From Bacteroidales bacterium (GTDB lineage: Bacteria; Bacteroidota; Bacteroidia; Bacteroidales; UBA932), in the NCBI GenBank assembly GCA_024402135.1, contig JAKSJN010000003.1:1-64000 (forward strand): 64,000 nt of DNA, read 5' to 3'. The translations under genes and the position numbers were made by a program. Below the pieces are notes generated by a model. It ran no database searches. It was not told the DNA's origin and saw only the letters and a program-made list of their open reading frames with translations. Of this stretch, positions 49,549 through 59,019 are shown in pieces (positions within the stretch are counted from its first letter, which is position 1; the number at the start of each line of letters is the position of its first letter).

Positions 49549-52524
49549 TTAGAATCTGCCGCCGCCGAAGCCGCCCATGCCGCGACCACCACCCATGCCG
49601 CCGCCCATGCCACGACCGCCGCCCATAGGCATGCCGCCGCCCATTCCGCCACGGTTACCACGGCCGCCCATGCTGCCGAAACGCCAGGTGAATGAAAGGA
49701 TGATATAACGTCCGAGAGTATTGCTGAGTGTTTCAGTGTGCGCACTGCTACTGTCACTTACAGTGAAAGTCTTTGACTGACCGAGGATATCGACCGCACG
49801 GAGAGCCATGGTCACTCTGTTCTTGAGGATGAGCTTGGTGATCTCGGCATTCCAGATGCACTCTGGATCGACTGGAGTGGTGTAACCAACGTACCAACGA
49901 TAGTTCACGTCAGACTGGAGTGACATTCCGGTAAGAGACCAGTTCCATGTAAGAGATCCGGTAGCGGTATTGTTCCAGTTCGAGATGTTGGTCTTTGTAT
50001 CGATTGAATTTGTGGTATTCGAATATCTGGTTGAAATGCCGACCTGCGCCTCGATTGCATCAGCACGATAGGTAAGGCGGAATCTCTCGTTGAAACTTCT
50101 TGAAACCATGTCGTTGACGGTAAAGTCCTTTGACTTGGTGAAATCAGGATAGTCACGGAAGAAACTGTTGTAATCGAATTCACCATTGTTGTAGTACTTG
50201 GTTACATCAAGATCCCTGTTGCCTTCGTATGAAGAAGAGGTCGATGAATTGAATCCGAGATCGTTCGAAATCGAGAAGTTCGACTTGGCGATAGGCAGGT
50301 TCACCATAGTGTTACCACTGTAGTTGTAGGTATTCTTTCCGTTGAAAGGAATTGAATATCTGGTGTTGCCGGCGCCATAAAGAGTAGCGTTGGTGATAGG
50401 ATCCTGGGTGAAGCCTCCGTTCAGTCTGATGTTGAATGACGAGAATGTCCTTCTGTTGTTGTAGCGATACTCACCACCGAAGTTATGGCTGAAGTAAGGA
50501 GCAAGCGATGGGTTACCAAGGGTCTGGCTCATAGGGTTCGAGTTGTCAGGAACCGGCATGAGCTGGTTGATCGATGGCTGGCTTGAGTTACCACGATAGT
50601 TGAGACGGATATTGTTGTTGTCATTTGGTTCCCAACGTACCTGAGCCTGTGGAGACCAGTTAACAACATTGATTGTGGTATCCAGCTGGTAATTTGCCCT
50701 CTCGGTATCATTGCGCATCTTGGTAGGGATGAGGCTCACACCAACCTGGGCACGAAGCTGATCGCTCTGGTAGAGCATGTTGAGTCCCATGGTCTGGCGT
50801 GTGGTCTCGTTGATGATATTATTTGAATAAACACCATTGAACACCTCGCCCGCTGTATTATAGAACAGATTGTCCTTGCTGAAACCTGTATTGTCAAGAT
50901 TGTCCCAAGCCTTCTTCTCTGAAACGGTCTTGCTCCAGTTGAATGCATAGTTTGCCTCTGCGTAGAAATGGTTTCCGAGTGGCTCGGTGTAAGTCGCGTT
51001 GGCATTCATGGAGTATGACTTGCTGTTCTGGAAAGTACGCTGGTTGGTGATTGACGAGATCGACTTGTCACCAATGAAGGTATTCATGATCGACTGGGTA
51101 TAACCATCTGTATCAGAATTGCTGAAATTAGGACGGATGGTTGCAGTCAATGTACGTCCAGGAAGGCCAAGACGCTGACGCAGCATGAGGGAACCGCCTA
51201 TGCTGGTGCTCTTGCCATCGCTGATATTGCTGCTGAAGCTGTCGCTGGACTTGGTTCTGTCTCCGTTTGACTTGAGCTGATTAAACGAAGTCTGATCCTG
51301 GATACGGTCGCTATGGCTATTGTTGAAGCTGATCTGAGGCTGGAATACGATAGATGTGTTCTTTGAGAACTCATGGGTGAGACGCATTCCGAAACTCTCG
51401 CCATAGTTGTTCGAGTTGCCGAGGCTATGGGTCTCGTCGAAAATATCGTAATCGCCCTGGCGCTTGGTCAGCTTGTTGACGTCTGAACGCGAATCGGTAC
51501 GTGAGCCGTTGAGCTGTCCATTTCCGGATACCTCCATACGGTCATCGAAGAAGTTGCCGCCAGCATTGAGGCCGAGCATGCCGGACGTGGTGATTCCGCC
51601 ACCGCCGCCCATGCCGCCGCCACCGCCGCCGAAGCGCTGGTTGTTCGCATTGTTAGCGTTTGCAATGATGCTGAGCTGGGTGTCAGACTTGAAGTTTCCG
51701 AGGAATACGTTGCTCTGGAAACGATAGTCATCGTATGCGGAAGCCTGTGCAGGAAGGTCATGTCCACCTCCGAGCTGAGCGTTACCGATAAGTCCGTTCA
51801 TCATGCCCTGCTGAACTGTAAGGTCGAGCACTGTGGTCTCCTGACCATCGTCGATACCTGTGAACTCCGCCTGGTCTGACTTCTTCTGGACAACCTTCAC
51901 CTTCTCGACAATCTTTGCAGGGATGTTCTTGGTCGCGAGGTTAGGGTCATTGAGGAAGAAAGTCTTACCGTCGATATACACCTGGGTGATGGTCTGTCCA
52001 TTTACAGTGATAGAACCGTCATCGCCCACGATAACGCCCGGAAGCTTTTTCAAGAGGTCCTCGAGAACATCATTCTCAGTTGTCTTGAAAGCAGTAGCAT
52101 TATACTCGATGGTATCCTTCTTGACTATGACAGTGTTACCGACTGCTGATACCTTGGCGGCGTCGAGGACCTTCTGGTCAGGTTCCATCTTTGCCTCTCC
52201 GAGGTTGAGGTTCTGGGAAGCCTCGAGCTGGATTTCCTTAGTGTAGGCCATATAGCCCATCATCTCAGCCTTGAGATTGTAAGTGCCAGCCTTCAGTTTT
52301 TCAAATTTTGCAACGCCGTCGCCGTCACTGAGGGCATATTTGTATGCCTTATCCTCACCTGGAATGATGAGCTGTACGGTAGCGAAACCGACGGGGTCGC
52401 CGGTCATTGCATCAGTCAACGTAACGGTAATCGTTGCGTCAGTCTTTGCTTTCTGCGCGAAAGCATTGTCCGAGAATGCCAGAACCAGCAGCACGCTGGT
52501 AAGCATGATTAGTAATTTCTTCAT
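49549..52524 (-). CDS. Outer-membrane beta-barrel protein (CarboxypepD_reg, plug-like, OMP barrel) with Gly/Met-rich tail
   Basis: A 991-residue outer-membrane protein. The signal peptide ends near AFAQ (about 24). An N-terminal carboxypeptidase-regulatory-like domain (TVTLTDAMTGDPVGFATVQL, about 30-115) precedes a plug-like domain (EDLLKKLPGVIVGDDGSITVNGQTITQVYIDGKTFFLNDPNLATKNIPA, about 155-215). A long barrel of Asn/Ser/Tyr-rich strands follows, with no SusC-type TonB box seen. A glycine-rich loop (GGGGGGMGGGGG, about 305) and a tail of GGMGGGMPMGGGRGMGGG type end the protein. The family (outer-membrane beta-barrel family, TonB-receptor-like) has unknown cargo here. The tail lies beyond the last aromatic barrel residue (SFTWRFGSMGG), so it probably extends into the periplasm or outside. 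Confidence 0.85.
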   Translation of the reverse strand: MKKLLIMLTSVLLVLAFSDNAFAQKAKTDATITVTLTDAMTGDPVGFATVQLIIPGEDKAYKYALSDGDGVAKFEKLKAGTYNLKAEMMGYMAYTKEIQLEASQNLNLGEAKMEPDQKVLDAAKVSAVGNTVIVKKDTIEYNATAFKTTENDVLEDLLKKLPGVIVGDDGSITVNGQTITQVYIDGKTFFLNDPNLATKNIPAKIVEKVKVVQKKSDQAEFTGIDDGQETTVLDLTVQQGMMNGLIGNAQLGGGHDLPAQASAYDDYRFQSNVFLGNFKSDTQLSIIANANNANNQRFGGGGGGMGGGGGITTSGMLGLNAGGNFFDDRMEVSGNGQLNGSRTDSRSDVNKLTKRQGDYDIFDETHSLGNSNNYGESFGMRLTHEFSKNTSIVFQPQISFNNSHSDRIQDQTSFNQLKSNGDRTKSSDSFSSNISDGKSTSIGGSLMLRQRLGLPGRTLTATIRPNFSNSDTDGYTQSIMNTFIGDKSISSITNQRTFQNSKSYSMNANATYTEPLGNHFYAEANYAFNWSKTVSEKKAWDNLDNTGFSKDNLFYNTAGEVFNGVYSNNIINETTRQTMGLNMLYQSDQLRAQVGVSLIPTKMRNDTERANYQLDTTINVVNWSPQAQVRWEPNDNNNIRLNYRGNSSQPSINQLMPVPDNSNPMSQTLGNPSLAPYFSHNFGGEYRYNNRRTFSSFNIRLNGGFTQDPITNATLYGAGNTRYSIPFNGKNTYNYSGNTMVNLPIAKSNFSISNDLGFNSSTSSSYEGNRDLDVTKYYNNGEFDYNSFFRDYPDFTKSKDFTVNDMVSRSFNERFRLTYRADAIEAQVGISTRYSNTTNSIDTKTNISNWNNTATGSLTWNWSLTGMSLQSDVNYRWYVGYTTPVDPECIWNAEITKLILKNRVTMALRAVDILGQSKTFTVSDSSSAHTETLSNTLGRYIILSFTWRFGSMGGRGNRGGMGGGMPMGGGRGMGGGMGGGRGMGGFGGGRF

Positions 52525-52687
52525 GTGTAACACGACTTACAGTTTTATAAACACGAGTCAAAAAAGCGCACAAACATTGTGCCCAAACGCCATTCGAGCC
52601 GTGAAAAAATGTTATTTCTGTTCACAAATATTGGATTCCTGTTACATTTTTTAAGTTGAGCCCGAAAACAGCCCAGGAATCCGCACA

Positions 52688-52722
52688 CAAAAAAACAGGT
52701 CAAGCCCGAACGGGCATGACCC
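52688..52722 (-). terminator. Terminator of the tRNA-Gln transcript
   Basis: On the minus strand GGTCATGCCCG pairs with CGGGCTTGACC around a TT loop, followed by a T-run (TGTTTTTTTG). Confidence 0.8.
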
Positions 52723-52769
52723 CATAGCTTCTATCAATCCGGTTCAATCTTAGCCCCCAATTGCAAAAA

Positions 52770-52840
52770 TCCGCATCAAAGTCCGAATCAGCTAAAAATC
52801 TTTTGAGCGAAGCGAGGTCCGCATCAAAGTCCGCATCAGC
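52770..52840. repeat. 23-bp direct repeat pair
   Basis: TCCGCATCAAAGTCCG-x-ATCAGC occurs at 52770-52792 and 52818-52840 with one mismatch. It lies beside the inverted copy of the 110-bp repeat and downstream of the tRNA-Gln gene. Confidence 0.7.
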
Positions 52841-52843
52841 GGA

Positions 52844-52936
52844 CCGGCCGTGCCCGGGTATTTGCGAGCATACGCGAGCAAATACGGAAAGGGTCTTGAG
52901 GCCGAGGGGGTTGCAGGGGGAGCGAAGCGCCCCCTT
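52844..52936. repeat. Diverged inverted copy of the 110-bp repeat
   Basis: Read on the minus strand, this matches the tandem repeat at 49114-49432: AACCCC, GGCCT, CCTTTCCGTATTTG, then CAAATAC and GGCACGGCC. Roughly two thirds of positions align by eye, and the hairpin GTATTTG/CAAATAC is retained. Together with the tandem block it brackets the OMP gene in inverted orientation. Confidence 0.65.
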
Positions 52937-52945
52937 ATGGTCTAG

Positions 52946-53016
52946 TTGAGGTACCAGGACTCGAACCTGGACTGGAGGAACCAAAATCCCATGTGCTGCC
53001 ATTACACCATACCTCA
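52946..53016 (-). tRNA. tRNA-Gln (anticodon UUG)
   Basis: The 71-nt cloverleaf has acceptor stem TGAGGTA/TACCTCA, D stem GTGT/GCAC, anticodon loop TTTTGGT with TTG at positions 34-36, and T arm CCAGG-TTCGAAT-CCTGG. CCA is not encoded. The anticodon stem is imperfect, with a T27-C43 mismatch and a G28-T42 wobble. It lies 75 bp downstream of infB, on the same strand, after a GC hairpin (53050-53067). Confidence 0.93.
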
Positions 53017-53049
53017 GTACCAGGCAGACTCAGCTGCCATATCGTAAAC

Positions 53050-53089
53050 CCCGCACGGATGCGGGGCTGCAAAGATAATCAAAAAAACC
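53050..53089 (-). promoter_or_regulatory. Hairpin and -7-like element between infB and tRNA-Gln
   Basis: On the minus strand TATCTTTG (about 53078-53071) is followed at once by CCCCGC-ATCCGT-GCGGGG and only three T. It may be an infB terminator overlapping a tRNA promoter, as at rpsA. No -33 TTG is found at the right distance. Confidence 0.4.
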
Positions 53090-53091
53090 GA

Positions 53092-56019
53092 TTAGAGAGT
53101 TCTCTTGATCTCTACAACGTGGAATGCCTCGATGATATCGCCTTCCTTGAGATCATTGAATTTCTCGATACCGAGACCGCACTCCATTCCGGCACCAACC
53201 TCCTTGGCGTCGTCCTTGCCACGCTTAAGCGAGCTGAGCTCACCAGTGTAGATGACGATACCGTCACGGATTAGGCGTACAGAACCCTTGGTCATCTTGC
53301 CATCGCGTACCAGACAGCCGGCGATTGTTCCGACCTTGCTGATCTTGAAGGTCTGCTTGACCTCGGCTGTTGCAGTGATCTCCTCCTTCTTCTCAGGCTC
53401 GAGCATACCCTCGATACCATCCTTGACCTCATTGATACAGTCGTAGATGACTGAGTAAAGACGGATCTCGACACCCTCTCGGTCTGCCGCCTTGCGGGCC
53501 TCGACTGTAGGACGCACCTGGAAGCCGACGATTACGGCATCGGATGCCTCTGCAAGCAGTACGTCTGACTCGGAGATACCGCCGACAGCCTTGTGGATGA
53601 CATTCACCTGTACCTCCTCGGTAGAGAGCTTGATCAGCGAATCTGAAAGTGCCTCCACTGAACCGTCCACGTCACCCTTGACGATAATATTGAGCTCCTT
53701 GAAGTTGCCGATCGCAATACGGCGTCCGATATCCTCGAGGGTTGTATGCTTCTGGGTCTTGATACCCTGGATGCGGATAAGCTGCTCACGCTTGTTGGCA
53801 ATGTTCTTCGCCTCGCGCTCATCTGCCATTACGACGAACTTCTCACCTGCAGCCGGAGCTCCGTTGAGACCAAGCACCGATACAGGGGTCGAAGGACCAG
53901 CCTCGGTAACCTTCTGACCACGCTCGTTGAACATTGACTTCACGCGGCCATAGTTGCTGCCCGACAGAATCACATCTCCTACATGGAGGGTTCCGTTCTG
54001 GACGAGGATGGTCGCGAGATATCCACGGCCCTTGTCAAGAGAAGACTCGATAACGGCACCAGCTGCAAGTCTGTCAGGATTTGCCTTGAGCTCGAGCAGG
54101 TCTGTTTCGAGCAGAACCTTCTCGAGGAGGAGATCCACATTGAGACCCTTCTTGGCCGAGATTTCCTGGCACTGGTACTTGCCGCCCCAATCCTCGACGA
54201 GGATGTTCATTTCGGAGAGCTGACGGCGGATGGTGTCAGGGAATGCGCCTGGCTTGTCGATCTTGTTGATCGCGAATACCATCGGCACACCTGCAGCCTG
54301 GGCATGGTTGATAGCCTCGATTGTCTGCGGCATGACTGCATCGTCAGCAGCAACGATGATGATTGCAAGGTCAGTCATCTGGGCACCACGGGCACGCATT
54401 GCGGTGAAGGCCTCATGACCCGGGGTATCGAGGAAGGTGATATGACGGCCGTCCTCAAGCTTCACACTGTACGCTCCGATATGCTGGGTGATACCACCGG
54501 CCTCGCCAGCGATGACATTGGACTTGCGGATATAGTCAAGGAGGGAGGTCTTGCCATGGTCTACGTGACCCATTACGGTGATTACAGGTGGGCGAGGTAC
54601 AAGATCCTCTTCGCGGTCCACCTCATTTCCACCGATCTCCTCGGAGATCTCAGCGGTCACGAACTCAACCTTGTAGCCAAATTCCTCGGCAACAAGAACG
54701 AGGGTCTCGGCATCGAGGCGCTGGTTGATAGACACCATGAGACCGAGGCTCATGCAGGCACCGATGACCTTGACGACAGGGGTGTTGTTCATAAGGGTGG
54801 CAAGGTCGTTCACGGTAACGAACTCGGTTACCTTGAGAACCTTCTTCTCTGCTGCAACCTGCTCCATCTCCTCCATTGCCTTCTGGGATGCAAGCTCACG
54901 CTTCTCCTTTCTGTACTTGGCTCCGAAGTTGTTCTTCTTGTTGTCATTCATCTTGGCGTAGGTCTCCTTGACCTGCTTCTGAATCTGCCTCTGCTGTTCT
55001 TCCTGTTCAGCTTCGGTCAAAGCAGGCTTGGTGAAGCGATCCTGTCCCTTCTTGCCCTTTCCGCCCTTGCCCTGCTGGTCGTGACGAGCGTTAATATTAT
55101 TGTTGTTGCCGTTACGTCCGCCGTTGGCATTGCCGTTATTGTTATTCTTGCCGTTGTTGTTATTGCTGTTGCCATTCTTCTGCTTCTGCGCAGGCTGAGC
55201 CGCACCAGCCTTGGTAACATCAACTTTCTGGCTTCCCTTTGCGATTCTCTCACGCTTCGACTTTTTCTTGTCAAACTGTGAGAGGTCGATCTTGCCGACC
55301 ACCTGTAGACCACCCTGCTGGGCAGGAGCGGCCGCAGTAACCACAGTCGCAGCTGCAGGGGTCACAACCTTCACAGGTTCCGCCTTTGGCGCAGGAGCAG
55401 GCTCAGACTTTGCCACAGGTTCCGGCTTTGCAACCGGCTCAGGCTCAGTCACAGGCTCTGCAGGCTTTACATCCGTAGCAGGTTCCGGCTTTGCCACAGG
55501 TTCCGGTTTTGCTACTGGCTCTGGCTCAGCCACAGGCTCGGCAGGTTTCACCTCCGGAGCAGGTTCCGGCTTTGCGACAGGCTCAGGCTTTGTCACAGGC
55601 TCAGGTGCAGTCACAGGTTCAGCAGGCTTTACCTCAGGAGCAGGCTCAGGCTTTGCTACGGGCTCAGGTGCAGCCACGGGCTCCGGTTCGGCCTGGACAG
55701 CCTTGCGGTTGATGTCCGTGAGCATGCTGCTCTTGATGATGGTTTCCTGGTAAGGCTCGAAGTCCTCGGTCTCAGGTTTTTCCTGCTTGCGACCGGATTT
55801 TTCGAGAATCTCCGCCAGCTTGATGTCCACCTTCTCAGCCTTCTCCTTCATTTCGAGATCCTTGCTGAAATGGCGGTCAAGAGCGGGAACGAAATCTTCC
55901 GAAACTTTGGCGTTAGGGTTGTTGTCAACCTGTGCTCCCTGCTTCTGAAGGAAATCCACCAGCTCACTCAAGCCGACGTTATATTTCTTTAAGAGTTTAT
56001 TTATTCGGATTTCTGCCAT
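53092..56019 (-). CDS. infB: Translation initiation factor IF-2
   Basis: IF-2 is a GTPase that places fMet-tRNA on the 30S subunit and drives subunit joining. It has 975 residues. The IF2_N domain is [21 protein letters not shown] (about 4-24). A Pro/Glu/Ala/Val/Lys repeat region spans about 105-230, and an Asn/Gly/Lys-rich stretch about 280-325. A second IF2_N-like domain sits near 390. The GTPase has G1 [14 protein letters not shown] (about 483), G3 DTPGHEAF and G4 NKIDKP. Domains II-IV reach the end. The low-complexity N-terminal linker is usual in Bacteroidota. It is the last protein gene of rimP-nusA-infB. Confidence 0.96.
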   Translation of the reverse strand: MAEIRINKLLKKYNVGLSELVDFLQKQGAQVDNNPNAKVSEDFVPALDRHFSKDLEMKEKAEKVDIKLAEILEKSGRKQEKPETEDFEPYQETIIKSSMLTDINRKAVQAEPEPVAAPEPVAKPEPAPEVKPAEPVTAPEPVTKPEPVAKPEPAPEVKPAEPVAEPEPVAKPEPVAKPEPATDVKPAEPVTEPEPVAKPEPVAKSEPAPAPKAEPVKVVTPAAATVVTAAAPAQQGGLQVVGKIDLSQFDKKKSKRERIAKGSQKVDVTKAGAAQPAQKQKNGNSNNNNGKNNNNGNANGGRNGNNNNINARHDQQGKGGKGKKGQDRFTKPALTEAEQEEQQRQIQKQVKETYAKMNDNKKNNFGAKYRKEKRELASQKAMEEMEQVAAEKKVLKVTEFVTVNDLATLMNNTPVVKVIGACMSLGLMVSINQRLDAETLVLVAEEFGYKVEFVTAEISEEIGGNEVDREEDLVPRPPVITVMGHVDHGKTSLLDYIRKSNVIAGEAGGITQHIGAYSVKLEDGRHITFLDTPGHEAFTAMRARGAQMTDLAIIIVAADDAVMPQTIEAINHAQAAGVPMVFAINKIDKPGAFPDTIRRQLSEMNILVEDWGGKYQCQEISAKKGLNVDLLLEKVLLETDLLELKANPDRLAAGAVIESSLDKGRGYLATILVQNGTLHVGDVILSGSNYGRVKSMFNERGQKVTEAGPSTPVSVLGLNGAPAAGEKFVVMADEREAKNIANKREQLIRIQGIKTQKHTTLEDIGRRIAIGNFKELNIIVKGDVDGSVEALSDSLIKLSTEEVQVNVIHKAVGGISESDVLLAEASDAVIVGFQVRPTVEARKAADREGVEIRLYSVIYDCINEVKDGIEGMLEPEKKEEITATAEVKQTFKISKVGTIAGCLVRDGKMTKGSVRLIRDGIVIYTGELSSLKRGKDDAKEVGAGMECGLGIEKFNDLKEGDIIEAFHVVEIKRTL
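55355..55690. repeat. Internal [15 protein letters not shown]-type coding repeat of infB
   Basis: About eleven imperfect units of five to fifteen codons encode [17 protein letters not shown] and TAPEPV variants. The DNA is repetitive and G+C-skewed, so copy number may vary between strains. Confidence 0.75.
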
Positions 56020-56035
56020 ATCGTTCCTTTAAATG

Positions 56036-57298
56036 TTAGTCTTCAAATTCCTTTCTGAGGATATTGATTACATCCTCGACGGTCTCGTCTTCGAGGTCAG
56101 CACGCTTTGCGATATCCTCCGGATCGAGTGCAAGGACTCCTCTTGCAGTGTCGCAGCCGATTGACTGGAGCTTCTCGATTACCCATCCATCGATCTCATC
56201 GCTGAAGTCGCTGAGGAGTACATCTTCCTCGTCTGCACCGCTGTCCTGAGAGAGACGGTAAACCTCGATCTCACGATCGATGAGCATGCCGGCAAGCTGT
56301 ACGTTGATACCGCCGCGGCCGATACCCTTCTTCACCTCCTCCTGATCCATGAACACCTTCACCTTGTTGTCGATACCGTTGCCCATGTCGATTGAAGACA
56401 CTCTTGCCGGAGCGAGGGCTCTCTGGATGAGAAGCTGAGGATTTCCGGTCCACTGGAGGACGTCGATATTTTCGTTTCTGAGCTCACGTACAATGCCGAT
56501 GATACGTCCACCCTTGACACCGATACATGCTCCGATAGGATCGATACGCTCATCGTATGACTCGACTGCCACCTTTGCACGCTCACCAGGTACACGTACG
56601 ACCTTCTTGATGGTGATGAGACCATCCATGATCTCAGGAACCTCAGCCTCGAAAAGACGCTCGAGGAACTCGCTTGAAGTACGTGAGAGAACGATGTATG
56701 GAGTGGTGTTGTTGCGCATCTCGACCTTCTTGATGACTGCCCTTACGCTGTCACCCTTCTTGAAACGCTCGCCAGGGATCTGCTCCTCCTTAGGTATATG
56801 GAGCTCGTTGCCTGCATCGTCAAGGATGAGGACCTCCTTTGACCAGGTCTGATAAACCTCGCCGGTGAAGAGCTCGCCTTCCTTCTCCGAGTACTTCTTG
56901 AAGACATTTGCCTTCTCGATATCCATAATGCGGCCCTGGAGGTTCTGGCGGATATTGAGGATTCCGCGGCGGCCGAAGTCCTTGAGCGCGTATGGTCTTG
57001 TATAGGTATCGCCGATCTCGTAATCGGTGTCGCCGGTTTCCTCGGCAACCTCCTCTACGGTCATCTGGCAGTTCTCGTCCTCGACCTCCTCCACAATCTC
57101 GAAGTTCTGGTAGATCTCGCAGGTTCCCTTGTCAACGTTTACAATCACGTCGAAGTTATCTGCAGTTCCGTAGGTCTTGGCAAGCTGGGTAAGGAATACA
57201 TCCTTGAGCACTCCCATCATGACAGGTCTGTCGATGTTCTTCTCGTCCTTGAACATCTTGAACGCATCGACAAGAGTCATTACATTTTCTTTTTCCAT
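56036..57298 (-). CDS. nusA: Transcription elongation/termination factor NusA
   Basis: NusA binds RNA polymerase and modulates pausing, termination and rRNA antitermination. It has 420 residues from the chosen Met (MEKENVM). The N-terminal domain is about 1-130. The S1 domain is near IMDIEKANVFKKYSEKEGELFTGEVYQ. KH domains include VPGERAKVAVESYDERIDPIGACIGVKGGRI and GRGGINVQLAGMLIDREIEVYR. A helical acidic tail (WVIEKLQSIGCDTARGVLALDPEDIAKRADLED) ends the protein. The 22 extra residues of the longest frame overlap rimP and are rejected. Confidence 0.94.
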   Translation of the reverse strand: MEKENVMTLVDAFKMFKDEKNIDRPVMMGVLKDVFLTQLAKTYGTADNFDVIVNVDKGTCEIYQNFEIVEEVEDENCQMTVEEVAEETGDTDYEIGDTYTRPYALKDFGRRGILNIRQNLQGRIMDIEKANVFKKYSEKEGELFTGEVYQTWSKEVLILDDAGNELHIPKEEQIPGERFKKGDSVRAVIKKVEMRNNTTPYIVLSRTSSEFLERLFEAEVPEIMDGLITIKKVVRVPGERAKVAVESYDERIDPIGACIGVKGGRIIGIVRELRNENIDVLQWTGNPQLLIQRALAPARVSSIDMGNGIDNKVKVFMDQEEVKKGIGRGGINVQLAGMLIDREIEVYRLSQDSGADEEDVLLSDFSDEIDGWVIEKLQSIGCDTARGVLALDPEDIAKRADLEDETVEDVINILRKEFED

Positions 57299-57314
57299 GA
57301 TTTCTATATGTTTT

Positions 57315-57791
57315 TTATTTCTTATCCGAGAATTCAATGTGATAACGTACAGCATTGACATCACTGAGCTGGAGAACCTCTTCGTGCTCGACCATCTGCT
57401 TCTTCTTGCTTCCTTCCACAGCCTCCTTGGCGCTGTACCTGACGGTTATCGACCCCTCCTCAGCTGCGACGAGGGTCGCGATGAGCTTGCGACCACCCTT
57501 GACGAGGACCTCGACTGCGCTGCCGAGAGCCTTGGTGTACTGGCGCTGAACCTTGAATGGCAGATCCAGCCCGGCAGAGGTGACGGTAAGGGCAAAATCC
57601 TCAACGTCACGATCGAATGCATCAAGCACGGCATCATTGACCGCGATGCAGTCATCCATGTCGACAGATCCGGACTCCTTCTCGATGATGACGGTCACAT
57701 CGTTGTCTGAACTGACTGAGATGTCGACGAGGAAGCAGTTTCTCGACTCGAGAACCTTCTCCACAGTTTCGTTCAAAAGCTTTCTATCCAT
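57315..57791 (-). CDS. rimP: Ribosome maturation factor RimP
   Basis: RimP assists 30S subunit assembly. It has 158 residues starting MDRKLLNETVEKVLESRNCFLVDISVS. The family core VTVIIEKESGSVDMDDCIAVNDAVLDAFDRDVEDFALTVTSAGLDLPFK (about 32-80) is followed by a C-terminal SH3-like domain with GSAVEVLVKGGRKLIATLVA. TSAGLD stands where many homologues have SPGLD/SPGVD. It heads the rimP-nusA-infB operon and has a perfect promoter. Confidence 0.92.
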   Translation of the reverse strand: MDRKLLNETVEKVLESRNCFLVDISVSSDNDVTVIIEKESGSVDMDDCIAVNDAVLDAFDRDVEDFALTVTSAGLDLPFKVQRQYTKALGSAVEVLVKGGRKLIATLVAAEEGSITVRYSAKEAVEGSKKKQMVEHEEVLQLSDVNAVRYHIEFSDKK

Positions 57792-57845
57792 GAGTAAAAC
57801 ATTAAAAAAAGATAGAGAACTGCTGTCCCCTATCCTTCGCACATG

Positions 57846-57875
57846 CAAAGATACCTAAATAATGATGAATTACAA
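57846..57875 (-). promoter_or_regulatory. rimP promoter
   Basis: On the minus strand TTG (57875-57873), 19 nt, TATCTTTG (57853-57846). The predicted leader is about 50 nt. It is interleaved with the lpxD -7 element TACTTTTG (57885-57892, plus strand), whose -33 is poor. Confidence 0.75.
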
Positions 57876-57936
57876 AAAATATCGTACTTTTGCACCCTAA
57901 CAAGGCACCACGGACAACGCCCACTAAACTCAGACA

Positions 57937-58929
57937 ATGGAATTTACAGCAAAACAGCTGGCCCACATCCTCAACGGACGCGTCGAGGGAGACGAGAACG
58001 CAAAGGTCAGCTCATTCGCCAAGATCGAACATGGCAAGGCAGGTCAGCTCTGCTTCTTCGCAAACCCGAAATACGAACAGTACGTCTATACCAGCAAGGC
58101 AAGCATCCTGCTGGTCAACGAGAGTTTTGAGCCAAAGCAGCCGGTTGCTCCGACCATGATCCGTGTAGCCGACGCATACAGCGCGATCGCAACTCTCCTC
58201 AAATACGTTTCGGACCAGAAAAAGAGCCATCGCAGATACCGCGGATGCTTCTGCCACATCGCGTTCAGCGCCAAGATCGGCAAGAAGGTCTATGTCGGAG
58301 ACTACACACGCATCGGAGCGAAGTGCCGAATCGGCGACGGCTGCCATATAGCTGACCACGTCAGCGTTGGCGACGGTACCGTCATCGGCAGCAACTGCAT
58401 AATCTATCCGGGAGTCCGCATTTATCCAGGCATGGTTATCGGAAACAACGTTATCCTTCACGCCAACTGCGTCATCGGATCCGACGGTTTCGGCAATGCA
58501 CCTCAGCCTGACGGCACATGGGAGAAGATCGAGCACCTCGGAAACGTAATCATCGGCAACAATGTCGAAATCGGCGCGAACACCACCGTAGACCGCGCTG
58601 AAATGGAGTCCACCATCATCGGCAACGGCGTCAAGATCGACAATCTCTGCCAGATAGCGCACAACGTTGTCGTCGGCGACAACACCGTAATGGCCGCCCA
58701 GACCGGAATTGCAGGCTCCACCAAGATAGGAAAGAACTGCATTCTCGCCGGACAGGTCGGAATCGTCGGTCACCTCACCATCGCCGACAACACGACCGTA
58801 GCTGCCAAGACCGGCGTGATCGGCCATGTCAAGGAGTCCGGCAGGACGCTCTTCGGAACCCCTGCAATCGACCACAGGACATACATGCGCAGCTACGCTC
58901 TGTTCAAGAGAGCAGGAGAAAACAGGTAG
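57937..58929 (+). CDS. lpxD: UDP-3-O-acyl-glucosamine N-acyltransferase LpxD
   Basis: The third committed step of lipid A synthesis. It has 330 residues. The N-terminal uridine-binding domain ([19 protein letters not shown], about 1-100, with [12 protein letters not shown]) precedes a left-handed beta-helix of hexapeptide repeats ([41 protein letters not shown]). The catalytic His lies in the [23 protein letters not shown] segment. The C-terminal helices end the protein. It is the first gene of the lipid A cluster lpxD-lpxC-lpxA-wbqC. Confidence 0.95.
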   Translation: MEFTAKQLAHILNGRVEGDENAKVSSFAKIEHGKAGQLCFFANPKYEQYVYTSKASILLVNESFEPKQPVAPTMIRVADAYSAIATLLKYVSDQKKSHRRYRGCFCHIAFSAKIGKKVYVGDYTRIGAKCRIGDGCHIADHVSVGDGTVIGSNCIIYPGVRIYPGMVIGNNVILHANCVIGSDGFGNAPQPDGTWEKIEHLGNVIIGNNVEIGANTTVDRAEMESTIIGNGVKIDNLCQIAHNVVVGDNTVMAAQTGIAGSTKIGKNCILAGQVGIVGHLTIADNTTVAAKTGVIGHVKESGRTLFGTPAIDHRTYMRSYALFKRAGENR

Positions 58930-58972
58930 TTTATTTCTTTTTTTAAGCATTTTATCCGAAATGGCTTCAAAA

Positions 58973-59003
58973 TTGGTTATGAACATTATTATGCCTATCT
59001 TTG
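58973..59003 (+). promoter_or_regulatory. lpxC promoter
   Basis: TTG (58973-58975), 20 nt, TATCTTTG (58996-59003). The start codon is at 59020, so the leader would be about 10 nt. This gives lpxC its own promoter inside the lipid A cluster. Confidence 0.7.
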
Positions 59004-59019
59004 TAAGCTATTAGGAAAA

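Noticed and set aside
49433-52843. Invertible, phase-variable OMP segment
   Set aside because: The flanking inverted copies are too diverged for efficient recombination and no invertase gene is seen; kept only as a question in the repeat finding.
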